In this document: positions 25,957 through 34,336 of the stretch, piece after piece | Layout of the letters: every line of letters starts with the position of its first letter | Numbering within the stretch: position 1 is the stretch's first letter | From: Cupriavidus sp. 2SB | GTDB taxonomy: Bacteria; Pseudomonadota; Gammaproteobacteria; Burkholderiales; Burkholderiaceae | DNA: 56,773 bases | Assembly (NCBI RefSeq): GCF_005503625.1 | Contig: NZ_SCMX01000044.1 | Location: 1 to 56,773 of the forward strand | Direction of reading: 5' to 3' | Program-made: the position numbers and the translations under genes | The notes under the pieces: model-generated | The model's database searches: none | Told to the model about the DNA's origin: nothing | The model's input: only the letters and a program-made list of their open reading frames with translations

Positions 25957-27192
25957 TCAGGCGCGCGAAAGCGGCTCCAATACTGGCGGCCGTTGCAGCT
26001 CGGTCGACGCCGCATCGAAGATATCGGCCCGGCTGCCGTTACGCGGCGGATAGATGCGTTCGCGATTGATGACCTGCTTGGTCTGCTTGGCTTGCTCGCC
26101 AATGGCGACGACTTCGCGGTCCCACCCTTGGGCGTACACGGCGCCGGCCGGACCCAGATCGATGATGTTCGTGTACCAGTCGATATGCAGCGGCAGCAGA
26201 TCCTCGCCAAACAGTTCGCATACGACGTTGTGGCCCGCGTACCGCCCCATCGGCCGGGCGTGCTGGCAGGACATCACCGACGGATGCTCGCCATCGATCA
26301 AGGCGTGCGCCACATCGCCTGCCGCATACACGTCGTCCATGCCTTGCACGCGCATGTAGGCATCCACCATGAGTCGGCCATGCACGTCGCGCTTGCCGCT
26401 AAAACATGTGGTCAGCTCGCTCGCACGCATGCCCGCGCACCAGACCACGGTGGAGGTGTCGATATGCTGCCCGTTGTTCAACGTCAGGCCGTAGCCGCTC
26501 AGGGACTTCACCGTCGCGTGCGGGAACAACTCGATCCCAAGCTCCCGACAGCTTTGCTCGATCACTGCCTGCGCGCCACCGAGGTGGCCAGCGATCTTCT
26601 CGTTGCTATCGACCAGGATCACGCGCACCTGCTGCGCGGCGTCGGGGATGCCGCTGGCCACCGCGGCAGCGCGCAACCGCGCCGGCAGTTCACAGGCCAG
26701 TTCCACGCCCGTCGCACCCGAGCCCACCACCACCGCCGTGTACTGACCGGGATAGGGCGCGCGGGCATGCAGCGATGCGATGTGTTCCTGCAACCGATGG
26801 GCTTGCGCGTAGGTATCGACATCGAACGAGAAGACATCCACATCCACGATGGGCGGCCGCTCCAGCTTGCTGCCGCTGGCAAGCACCAGCTTGTCATACC
26901 GCGTGGTGATGAACTTGCCGTCGGACTCGATCCGGACGGACTTGCCATGCGTGTCGATATCCACCACGTTGCCAATCTGCAGCGTCACGCCGATGGGATC
27001 GAGTACCTCTCGCAACGGTACCAGTGTGGCGGCGAGGTCGTCCTCATAGTTGCGTACGCGAATGCTGTGCTGCGCGTCACGATTGACGAGCGTGATGTGC
27101 ACAGCCTTGCCCAACGTTTCCGCCATGCGCGCCGCCCCAGCCGCTGCCCATAACCCGGCGAAACCGCCGCCGACTACCACTATTTCCTTCAC
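25957..27192 (-). CDS. Type II NADH dehydrogenase (NDH-2 family)
   Basis: 411 residues from the GTG at 27192, with GAGGATTC eight bases before it. The FAD dinucleotide motif VVVGGGFAGLWAAAGA is at the N-terminus and the NAD motif VVVGSGATGVELACEL is in the middle; the FAD ribityl site VYAAGDVAH follows near residue 300. It has no transmembrane helix, fitting peripheral NDH-2 enzymes that pass electrons from NADH to quinone without pumping. It heads an operon with a drug-efflux pump and is divergent from a TetR gene, an unusual place for a respiratory enzyme. A role in redox stress during efflux-substrate exposure is inference. Confidence 0.88.
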   Translation of the reverse strand: MKEIVVVGGGFAGLWAAAGAARMAETLGKAVHITLVNRDAQHSIRVRNYEDDLAATLVPLREVLDPIGVTLQIGNVVDIDTHGKSVRIESDGKFITTRYDKLVLASGSKLERPPIVDVDVFSFDVDTYAQAHRLQEHIASLHARAPYPGQYTAVVVGSGATGVELACELPARLRAAAVASGIPDAAQQVRVILVDSNEKIAGHLGGAQAVIEQSCRELGIELFPHATVKSLSGYGLTLNNGQHIDTSTVVWCAGMRASELTTCFSGKRDVHGRLMVDAYMRVQGMDDVYAAGDVAHALIDGEHPSVMSCQHARPMGRYAGHNVVCELFGEDLLPLHIDWYTNIIDLGPAGAVYAQGWDREVVAIGEQAKQTKQVINRERIYPPRNGSRADIFDAASTELQRPPVLEPLSRA

Positions 27193-27259
27193 GTCAGAAT
27201 CCTCGCTATTCGGGGGGCCGAAACCCCTGATTGACTGTGCCGATCGACCCAGCAATAAT

Positions 27260-27275
27260 GCGAGCAATCGCTCGT
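27260..27275. promoter_or_regulatory. Palindromic candidate TetR-family operator
   Basis: GCGAGCAATCGCTCGT contains the inverted repeat CGAGC-AATC-GCTCG (27261-27274). It sits between the divergent NDH-2 and TetR starts, 22 bases before the TetR ATG, where a repressor could block both promoters. Confidence 0.55.
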
Positions 27276-27297
27276 CTTTTCAACTCGCGTTCCGACC

Positions 27298-27924
27298 ATG
27301 GCCCGACAACCCGAGACAACACCCCGCAAAGCCCCGCGCCAGCGCCGTTCCATGGCAATGGTAGACACCATTCTGGAAGCCAGTGCTCGCGTTTTGATGG
27401 AGCGGGGATATGCCGAAATGAGCACGAATGCAGTCGCCCAGCAGGCCGGCATCAGCGTCGGGTCGCTCTACCAGTACTTTCCCAACAAAGCGTCGTTACT
27501 CACCGCGTTGCATCAGCGACACGGCATCCACATGGCCGAATCGATCGAGAAAGTCCTGGGGGAAGCGCACGACGAGGGACTGCGCGGCGCCGTCACCAGC
27601 CTGATTCGCGCGGCAATGGCTGCCCACGAAGTGGAGCCGGAACTGCATCGCTTGCTGGAGAAGGAGCGCCCGCTGCTGGAAGCCAACATGGGCGCAGCCG
27701 GAGATCGCATCCATCGCCATGTGATGGAGTTACTGCTGCGGCACCGCGACGAACTGCGCCACGACGACCTCGACATGGCCGCGTGGATGACGATGAAGAT
27801 GACGGAAGCGCTGGTGCACGGCGCCGTGCTGGAAGCGGTGGACGGTCAGAACGCGCGGAACGTCGAGGCAGGGATCGTCGACGGGATTCTTGGATTTTTA
27901 TCGGCGACGCCGAAGCAGGCATGA
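27298..27924 (+). CDS. TetR/AcrR-family regulator
   Basis: 208 residues. The N-terminal DNA-binding domain (about 18-70) has the standard pattern: TILEASARVLMERGYAEMSTNAVAQQAGISVGSLYQYFPNKASLLTAL. The ligand domain is not specific enough to name an inducer. It is divergent from the NDH-2/efflux operon with a palindrome between them, so it is likely the local repressor of that operon and of itself. The pump's substrate may be its inducer. Confidence 0.92.
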   Translation: MARQPETTPRKAPRQRRSMAMVDTILEASARVLMERGYAEMSTNAVAQQAGISVGSLYQYFPNKASLLTALHQRHGIHMAESIEKVLGEAHDEGLRGAVTSLIRAAMAAHEVEPELHRLLEKERPLLEANMGAAGDRIHRHVMELLLRHRDELRHDDLDMAAWMTMKMTEALVHGAVLEAVDGQNARNVEAGIVDGILGFLSATPKQA

Positions 27925-28119
27925 GGACGCTGGGTCTATAGCGGTTGACAGCGACAGCGCCCCCAGGTAGCCATCAATGCTTCCAATGCAACAAGGCTCC
28001 ATGAACGCCAATAGCGGACGGACAGATCCCCCACATGCCACGGTATCTCAACGGGCCAACGCAAAAAAGCGACCGAGCAAGCCCGCATCGGCAACCCCCT
28101 CCTCACCAACACAGCACCC

Positions 28120-28680
28120 TTATTTCTGCTTGTCAGCAAGTCTCGTCATCGCCAGCGGATGTCTCTCGAAAGAATGTCCCTTCGGAACAATCTCATACAG
28201 AATAAAACTGCACGCGCCGGAGAACCCGAGAGAGGTGCCTCGCAATGGGACTACCAACTCATAGTCGTGTCCCGATGCCGGCGTGAAGGCAGCTGCATCG
28301 CCACAGATGTAGCTCCCGTCGACTCGCGCATCGAGTTGTAGCCTCAATGGACGGTTCCCCGTGACATACCGCTCCAAGACGGGGAAAGTTGCATCCTCGC
28401 CTGTCGTATCTGGCATGCCGATCAGCTCTGCCTCCTTCGGCGTGGCTCCCATTCCCATCCAGCCTTTGAAGAAGACTGCGAGGAACTGTTCCTTAGGCTC
28501 GACATCGTCAATTGCCTTTATGGTAACAATCGCGGGGAAGGCATATCGGTCATTTGCCTTGACCCGGATACGAGCCTGCGTCCCTCTGTCACCCAAAGGC
28601 GAATACATCGGCGGTACGGCGCAAGCGCCTAGCGCGAGGCAGGCGGTGGCAAGCAACATCGTCGTTCGGCTGCGAAGCAT
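28120..28680 (-). CDS. Predicted lipoprotein, unrecognised
   Basis: 186 residues. The signal peptide ends in a lipobox, LALGAC, so it should be lipid-anchored. The mature part is beta-like, with two internal Cys (about 126 and 157) that might pair. No family was recognised. By eye its base composition is less GC-rich than the flanking genes, consistent with transfer, though short genes vary. A second in-frame ATG at 28659 is an alternative start. The 195 bases between it and the TetR gene, and the 209 bases after its start up to the SDR remnant, show nothing I can name. Confidence 0.7.
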   Translation of the reverse strand: MLRSRTTMLLATACLALGACAVPPMYSPLGDRGTQARIRVKANDRYAFPAIVTIKAIDDVEPKEQFLAVFFKGWMGMGATPKEAELIGMPDTTGEDATFPVLERYVTGNRPLRLQLDARVDGSYICGDAAAFTPASGHDYELVVPLRGTSLGFSGACSFILYEIVPKGHSFERHPLAMTRLADKQK

Positions 28681-28889
28681 CGGTTTCTATTTCCAGGCTG
28701 GCAAATGACTAACTACGGCACTCGAAACCAGACACTTCACCCCCCAAGATTGGGGTACTCAAAGCGCGAAGCACTGGACTTCCAAAGACTGCGCCAGGCT
28801 ATTTTGAGAAACTGCGCTGGCAATTCTGGTCTGTTAATTCGACGAAGTGCAATTCCCTAAAGAGACGGGGGCTAACATGATTCGCTCCC

Positions 28890-29489
28890 CTACTGCGGCG
28901 GTTGTCCGTTCGAGGCGCTCAGGCCGCCGTCCACCGGCAGGTTCACACCGGTGACGAAACGCGCGTCATCGCTCGCCATAAAGACGATCTCGCCGGCGAT
29001 ATCGTCGGGCTCGGCAGTGCGGCCCAGCGCGATGCGCTCGCGAAACTTGTCTAACAGTGTCTCGTCCTCGAACATGTCTGCGGTCAGGCCCGTCCGTGTC
29101 AAAGACGGACACACCGAGTTGATGCGCACGCCGACTCGACCGTAGTCGAGCGCCAGGGCGCGCGTAAGATTTACCACCCCGCTTTTCGCGGCGTTGTAGA
29201 AGCTCAGGTTCCAGTCGGCGCCGAGCCCTGACACTGAAGCCGTATTAACGATGCATCCCTTTGATCGCATCAGATGCGGCAATGCGGCACGCGCGCCATA
29301 GCTCAGGTTCCAGTCGGCGCCGAGCCCTGACACTGAAGCCGTATTAACGATGCATCCCTTTGATCGCATCAGATGCGGCAATGCGGCACGCGCGCCATAG
29401 AACACGCCGGCGAGATCGATTGACATCACCTTGCGCCACTCGTCGACCGACGCCTCGGTGGCCCGGCCCTCGGATGCCACGCCGGCATT
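28890..29489 (-). pseudogene. SDR oxidoreductase remnant with in-frame tandem duplication
   Basis: The C-terminal part of a short-chain dehydrogenase is clear: NAGV at the top (29489 downward), YNAAK with its catalytic Tyr/Lys, and NSVCPSLTRTG and GVNLPVDGG. The N-terminal Rossmann part with TGxxxGIG is missing: seven codons above NAGV is a TAA (29511-29513), and the sequence beyond is unrelated. Inside, a 33-residue block starting YGARAALPHLM and ending GADWNLS occurs twice in a row, 100% identical, with frame kept. It includes the catalytic-Ser region (NTASVSG). A protein could start at the GTG at 29480, but it would lack cofactor binding, so I call it a pseudogene. Confidence 0.85.
29202..29399. 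repeat. Exact 99-bp tandem duplication
   Basis: 29202-29300 and 29301-29399 are identical over 99 bases, period 99, in frame within the SDR remnant. The perfect identity suggests a recent event, or an assembly artefact. Confidence 0.95.
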
Positions 29490-29654
29490 CTGGTGACGGG
29501 AGGCCTCGTCTTACTTTGGTTTGGATACGTTTCAATGCCTGGCAGATTGCCCAACGGGCACTCGAGTTGAGCAGTCGAGACTAGGGATCGTGAAGCTCGG
29601 CAGTTGTCTGTGCCCATACAAGGGCTGGAAGATGCCGACCTAGTAGACGGCACG
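29490..29654. other. Unassigned stretch between SDR remnant and flagellar terminator
   Basis: About 165 bases beyond the break in the SDR gene. No SDR N-terminus, transposase or RNA gene was recognised in any frame. It is less GC-rich than its surroundings and may be the replaced or scrambled front of the SDR gene. Confidence 0.4.
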
Positions 29655-29697
29655 AAAAAAAGACCCGCCCCATGTAAACTGGGGCGGGTCTTTCTAT
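29655..29697. terminator. Strong bidirectional intrinsic terminator after flgL
   Basis: AGACCCGCCCCA (29661-29672) pairs fully with TGGGGCGGGTCT (29680-29691) around a seven-base loop. A run of A precedes it on the plus strand, giving TTTTTTT on the minus strand after the stem, so it should end the flgKL transcript about 120 bases after the flgL stop. The 29698-29814 gap before flgL holds nothing else I can name. Confidence 0.9.
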
Positions 29698-29814
29698 AGC
29701 GGCCACAGAGCCAATCGTTCCAGACTGTTTAGCGAGTTTGACAAACGCACAAGCAGCGATTTGCCAACTCGCATTCCCTCAGAACAACCTTGTTTTTACC
29801 TCACCACCATCCGC

Positions 29815-31053
29815 TTACCGCAAATATTGGAACAAATTCATGCCCTGGATCTGCATGAACGATTGCTGCGCGCCTTGCAGTGCCGTCTGGCGCTGGTAGT
29901 ACTCGCCGATTGCCGCAGCGTAGTCCAGGTCCTGCAGGTTCGACAGCGTCTGCGCGTTGCTCAGGTCGCGGTTCTCGCCGATGGTGTCGAGTGCGTCCAG
30001 TTCGTTCATGCGCGAACCCACCGATGCACGTACCGTCAGCACGTTGTCGAGCGAGTTGTTGTTCTGGCGCAGGCCCGTGGCAATCACGTTCTGCAGGTTG
30101 GCGTTGGCCGTTTCCGGCGACGTGCCGGAGTTGATCGGCTGCTTCAGTGCGTCGATGACGCTCTTGAGGTTGGCGAACACATCAGCGCCAGCCTGTTGCG
30201 CGGGCTCTGCGGACATCGTGTCGCCGTCGGCCGGGGTGCCCTTCACCGAGAACGAAACGCCTGCCACGTTGATGGAACCACCGTCAACGTAGTCCACCGG
30301 GCCGCCGATTGCCGCACCCGTCGTCGCGTTGGTCACCGTGTATTGCATCTTGCCGGTGCCGGCGTTGGTCTGGAACGTGACCGCCAGCTTGGTGCCGTAG
30401 AGGGGGTTGCTCGGGTCGGTCACGGACGGCGCGCTGTACGTGGCCGTGCCCGTGTTGGCACTGTTGCCTTTGAGCACGTAGCCGGCGCTGTTGCTCACCG
30501 ACTGGAATACTTCCGCGCCCGTGTTGCCCGCGGGCATCTGGCGCGACACATCCACTTGCAGCAGCTTGTGGCCGGTATCGCCCTGGTACGTCACGTTGCC
30601 GGCGGCGTCGGCCGCGAACGGCACGGTGCCGGTTTTCAGGCCCGCGAACAGGTAGTTGCCCGTGCCGTCGTCGGCATTGGCCAGGCCCAGCAACTGGTCG
30701 TACTGGCCTTGCAGCGCGGTGGCCAGCGAGGCGCGGTCGGTATCGCTCAGCGTACCGTTACCGGCGTTCACCAGCAGCGTCTTCACGCTCTGCAGCACCG
30801 TGGTCACGGTAGTCAGCGAGTTTTCTTCCAGTGCCAGCGCCGAGTTGGCTTCCTTGCGCGAAGCGGTGTACTGGCCGTTCACGGCACCTGCCTGCGTCAC
30901 GCCCAGCGCGCGCGTGGCGGCAACCGGATCGTCCGAAGGCGTGAGGATACGGCGGCCCGTGCCCAGCTGTTGCTGAACATGCATCAGCAGGGACTGCTGG
31001 TTGTTCATCGACTGCAGGCCCTGGTGGTAGAGGGTAGAGGTTGCGACGCGCAT
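29815..31053 (-). CDS. flgL: Flagellar hook-filament junction protein FlgL (HAP3)
   Basis: 412 residues. The N-terminus MRVATSTLYHQGLQSMNNQQ and the coiled region with LGTGRRILTPSDDPVAATRAL are typical of FlgL/flagellin-like helices. The C-terminal helical region (NELDALDTIGENRDLSNAQTLSNLQDLDYA) completes the pair. It forms the junction between hook-associated protein FlgK and the flagellin filament and is exported through the flagellar secretion system. It follows flgK by 62 bases and ends with a strong terminator, so flgKL form one unit. Confidence 0.95.
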   Translation of the reverse strand: MRVATSTLYHQGLQSMNNQQSLLMHVQQQLGTGRRILTPSDDPVAATRALGVTQAGAVNGQYTASRKEANSALALEENSLTTVTTVLQSVKTLLVNAGNGTLSDTDRASLATALQGQYDQLLGLANADDGTGNYLFAGLKTGTVPFAADAAGNVTYQGDTGHKLLQVDVSRQMPAGNTGAEVFQSVSNSAGYVLKGNSANTGTATYSAPSVTDPSNPLYGTKLAVTFQTNAGTGKMQYTVTNATTGAAIGGPVDYVDGGSINVAGVSFSVKGTPADGDTMSAEPAQQAGADVFANLKSVIDALKQPINSGTSPETANANLQNVIATGLRQNNNSLDNVLTVRASVGSRMNELDALDTIGENRDLSNAQTLSNLQDLDYAAAIGEYYQRQTALQGAQQSFMQIQGMNLFQYLR

Positions 31054-31115
31054 TGCGAGGATTCCTTCCGGTTGTTCTCTAAGACGGCTACGGGCCGGCT
31101 ACTGGATAGTGACGA

Positions 31116-33041
31116 TTAGCGGCCGATGCCGATCAGGGTGTCGAAGACGGTACTGGCTGCCTGGATGACCTTGGCGTTGGCCTGGTACAGCTGCTGGAAC
31201 TTCAGCAGGTTCACGGTTTCCTCATCCATGTTCACACCCGACACGGACTGCTGCGCGGCGTAGACCTGGTTCGTGATGCTGTCCTGCGAGGTGGAAGCGA
31301 TCAGCGCCGACTTCGTCTTGCTGCCCACGTCGTTGACGAGCGTGGCGTAGGCGTCGTTGAAGCTCGACGTGCCGTTGATCGTCTTGGCCGTCTGCAGCTT
31401 GGCCAGCAACAGCGCGTTGCCGTTGTCGGACACGGAGCCGGCGTTGTTCGACAGCGTGAACGTGTCGCCATCCTTGGGCGTGCCGCCGAAGCTGAACGTC
31501 ATGCCGTTGATCGTGTAATCGACGCCCGTGGCCGTGGCGGTGGGCGCCGGCTGCGGTGCCAGCGGCGTACCCGCGGCATCGGAGAAGATGTAGGACGTCG
31601 TGGCGGCGTCGTACTTCACCGTCAGCGGTCCGGCCAGCAGCGAGAAGCCAGGCGCCACATTGGTCAGCTTGGCCGTGGCCGAGCCGGCATTGTTCGTGGC
31701 GGCGTCGGCGCGCGACGGCGAGGCGGCAGCAATCTTGGCGGGGTCCGTGATCAACGTATCGAAGCCAGCGGCGGCATTGCGCGTGGGCTGGATCTCGAAC
31801 GAGTCGCTCACCGTCATGGCGCTATCCAGATTGATCTGGAAGCCGTCGGCTTCGAGCGTCATCGGATACGTGGCCGTGGCCAGCGGCTGCGTGGCGACTA
31901 CGGTGTTGTCCGACTTGCGCGTCAGCGTGTAATTTCCGTTGGTCAGACGCAGCGTGTAGTCACTGACCGTCAGGTTGCTCGTGTTCGTGATCGTTGCCTG
32001 GACGATGGCGCCCGAGGTGTTCTTCGCGTTGGCAAACACTTGCGCCTTGCCCAGCGCAAACAGATCGGTGCCGATGGCGCCGTTCAGGTCGATACCGAGC
32101 TTGTGCTGGTCGTTGAACTTCTGGCCGATGGCCAGCGAGAGGCGGCCGATGGCGTTCTGCGCGGCGTCGAGCGAGTCGGTGCGGAATCGCAGGAAGCCAC
32201 CGAGCGAGCCGCCCGTGATCGAACCTTCTTCCGCCTCGTACGTGCCATTGCTGCCCGGCACCGTGTAGCCGATCACGGTACGGCTGGGGTCCGATGCCGA
32301 GGGAATCGCCTTGATGTCGTACGAATCGGTGCCCAACACCAGCGGTTGACCGTTGCCGACGACCACGTTGTACGTATTGCCGTCCTGGATCACCACCTTG
32401 GCGCCGACGAGTTCGGTCAGCTTGGCCACAGCCTGATCACGCTGGTCGAGCAGGTCGTTCGGCGCCTGGCCGCCCGATGCGGCGGTCATGCGCGAGATCT
32501 CGCCATTGAGTTTCGCGATTTCCTTCGTGTAGTCGTTGACCTGCGTGACCGTCGACTTGATCTGCGTATTCAGGCCGTCCTGCAGTTGCTTGAAGTAGTC
32601 GCTCGACGACTTCATCTGACCAGCCAGCGCTTGCGCGGAGGACAGCAGGCCCTGACGCGCCGCGGCATCGGCCGGCGTGTTCGACACGGTCTGCACCGCA
32701 GCGAAGAACTTCTGCATCAGCGGAGCCAGGCCGCCCTTCTGGTCAGCCAGCAGGTTGTCGATCTGAGAGATCTGGTCGGCGTACGTGGCCAGATCCGAGC
32801 TGGCCGAGGTGGCGCCACGCAACTGGCCCGTCAGGAAGCTGTCGTACACGCGCTGCACGGTGAGCGTGTTGGAACCCTGGCCGTAGAAGCCCGAGCCCGT
32901 GTACTGGCCGCCAGCCGAGGCGATGATCGTGTTCTGGCGCGTGTAGCCTGGGGTGGCCGCATTGCTGAAGTTGTGGCCCACGGTCGTGAGAGCGTTCTGC
33001 GCAACGTTCAGGCCCGACAGACCAATATTAAACAGAGACAT
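31116..33041 (-). CDS. flgK: Flagellar hook-associated protein FlgK (HAP1)
   Basis: 641 residues. The N-terminus SLFNIGLSGLNVAQNALTTVGHNFSNAATPGYTRQ is the conserved axial-protein motif, and the C-terminus SGVNMDEETVNLLKFQQLYQANAKVIQAASTVFDTLI pairs with it in the tube. The variable middle forms the exposed domains. It joins the hook to FlgL. A sigma-28-type promoter lies 66 bases upstream, so its expression should depend on FliA after hook completion, unlike flgB-flgJ. Confidence 0.96.
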   Translation of the reverse strand: MSLFNIGLSGLNVAQNALTTVGHNFSNAATPGYTRQNTIIASAGGQYTGSGFYGQGSNTLTVQRVYDSFLTGQLRGATSASSDLATYADQISQIDNLLADQKGGLAPLMQKFFAAVQTVSNTPADAAARQGLLSSAQALAGQMKSSSDYFKQLQDGLNTQIKSTVTQVNDYTKEIAKLNGEISRMTAASGGQAPNDLLDQRDQAVAKLTELVGAKVVIQDGNTYNVVVGNGQPLVLGTDSYDIKAIPSASDPSRTVIGYTVPGSNGTYEAEEGSITGGSLGGFLRFRTDSLDAAQNAIGRLSLAIGQKFNDQHKLGIDLNGAIGTDLFALGKAQVFANAKNTSGAIVQATITNTSNLTVSDYTLRLTNGNYTLTRKSDNTVVATQPLATATYPMTLEADGFQINLDSAMTVSDSFEIQPTRNAAAGFDTLITDPAKIAAASPSRADAATNNAGSATAKLTNVAPGFSLLAGPLTVKYDAATTSYIFSDAAGTPLAPQPAPTATATGVDYTINGMTFSFGGTPKDGDTFTLSNNAGSVSDNGNALLLAKLQTAKTINGTSSFNDAYATLVNDVGSKTKSALIASTSQDSITNQVYAAQQSVSGVNMDEETVNLLKFQQLYQANAKVIQAASTVFDTLIGIGR

Positions 33042-33106
33042 GTTCGTCTGACTCCGGATCGAATGGCTAGCCGGCGGCGTCAGGCCGGCGGCGATGGATA
33101 CGTTGG

Positions 33107-33134
33107 ATAACGGCGCGAAAGTGGCGCGACTTTA
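33107..33134 (-). promoter_or_regulatory. Sigma-28 (FliA) promoter of flgKL
   Basis: Reading the minus strand: TAAAG (33134-33130), 15 bases, then GCCGTTAT (33114-33107). The consensus is TAAAG-N14-GCCGATAA, so both boxes match well with a spacer one base longer. It lies 66 bases before flgK. Confidence 0.75.
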
Positions 33135-33251
33135 GCGCCGCAATTGTGTGAATTTCGTGGTTGTTGTTAGCGCTTACTCTTGACACATCCGAGCGTGCAA
33201 GCGGGTACAGCGCGACCGGGTGGTAGCGTTGTCCTTGGAAATTCTGTGGTC

Positions 33252-33288
33252 TTGCTCCCCTCTCCCGCTGTGCGGGAGAGGGGAGCAA
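33252..33288. repeat. REP-like palindrome, copy 2
   Basis: Arms 33252-33268 and 33272-33288 are perfectly complementary over 17 bases (TTGCTCCCCTCTCCCGC). The element is 28 bases beyond the flgJ stop, between the flgB-J unit and the flgK promoter, so it may also insulate the two. Confidence 0.85.
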
Positions 33289-33316
33289 ACAATCGGGAAT
33301 CAAATGTCTCGACTTC

Positions 33317-34336
33317 TTACGTCGAAACCTTCTTCATGATCCGCACCAGCTTCTCGCCGTACGCCGGATCGGTTGCATACCCCGCGCGCTGCAGACCATG
33401 CGCGGCTTCATCGGCGTTCGATGCCGATACCACGTTGGCATAGCGCGGGTTATTCGTCAGCAGGCGCGCATAGTCGTTGCACGCTTCTTCATAGGAACCA
33501 TAGGAGCGGAACTTCGCGCGGGTCTTGACCGGCTGGCCATCCACGTATTCCGTAGTGAGAATCTCGGTGGTCGGGCCCTTCCAGTTGGCGCCGGCCTTGA
33601 TGCCGAACACGTTGAACGAGGTCGAGCCATCGGGATTGCGAATTTCGCGGCGGCCCCAGCCGGATTCCAGCGCGGCCTGGCCGACGATGAGCTTGGCCGG
33701 CACGCCCGAGGCGCGCGCGGCGGCCATCGCGGGCTCCGCCATGCGGTTCACGAAATTGCTGATGTGTTCGGGCGAATCGTCGGGCAACTGGCCGAGCTGC
33801 GACTGCCCGTTGCCCTGCCACTCGGACTGATTCTGATACTGGCGCACACCGGCCGTGGGATTCCATGCGCCACCGGGCAGCGTCGTGCCAACCGGCGGGC
33901 CATCGGCATCGGTCGCGCCTCGGCTGTTGAGCATCTGCGCCATCTCGGCATCGCGTACGCTGGCACCTGTAATGCCACCTGCGGCGGCCATTCCCGGCGG
34001 CAACTCGGTGCCGGTGGCACGTGCAAGCTGCCGCAGCATGGCGTCTGCCAGGCCGATGCCGCGCGACGAAATCTGCTGCGACATCTGCTGGTCCATCATC
34101 GACATGTAGAGCTTGGTCTGCTCGTTGTCGAACAGGCCATCCGACGGCGTGGCATCGCGCATGCTCTTGAGCACCATGTGCGTGAACACAGCCTCGAACT
34201 GCTTGGCCGCAGCCTGCAGCGTAGCGGTGGTGTTCCCGGCGCGCGACTGGTTCTTCAGCGCTTCAAACCCTTGCGTGTCGAGGGCGAAGCGCTGGGTCAG
34301 ATCGCCCGCGCTGCTCGTCGTCATCCCTGCCGCCAT
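33317..34336 (-). CDS. flgJ: Flagellar rod-capping/peptidoglycan hydrolase FlgJ
   Basis: 339 residues. The N-terminal rod-binding domain (about 30-110) has KQFEAVFTHMVLKSMRDATP. A Gly/Gln/Asn-rich linker (about 112-185) leads to a C-terminal glucosaminidase domain (GH73, about 190-335) with catalytic E224 in GQAALESGWG and SFNVFGIKA. It drills the peptidoglycan so the rod can pass, and caps the rod. Its ATG overlaps the flgI stop by one base (TGATG). It is the dual-domain form found in beta- and gammaproteobacteria. Confidence 0.95.
   Translation of the reverse strand: MAAGMTTSSAGDLTQRFALDTQGFEALKNQSRAGNTTATLQAAAKQFEAVFTHMVLKSMRDATPSDGLFDNEQTKLYMSMMDQQMSQQISSRGIGLADAMLRQLARATGTELPPGMAAAGGITGASVRDAEMAQMLNSRGATDADGPPVGTTLPGGAWNPTAGVRQYQNQSEWQGNGQSQLGQLPDDSPEHISNFVNRMAEPAMAAARASGVPAKLIVGQAALESGWGRREIRNPDGSTSFNVFGIKAGANWKGPTTEILTTEYVDGQPVKTRAKFRSYGSYEEACNDYARLLTNNPRYANVVSASNADEAAHGLQRAGYATDPAYGEKLVRIMKKVST

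Noticed and set aside
27977..28264. 95-codon plus-strand frame after TetR
   Set aside because: No ribosome site, no motif, and it overlaps the lipoprotein gene in antisense.
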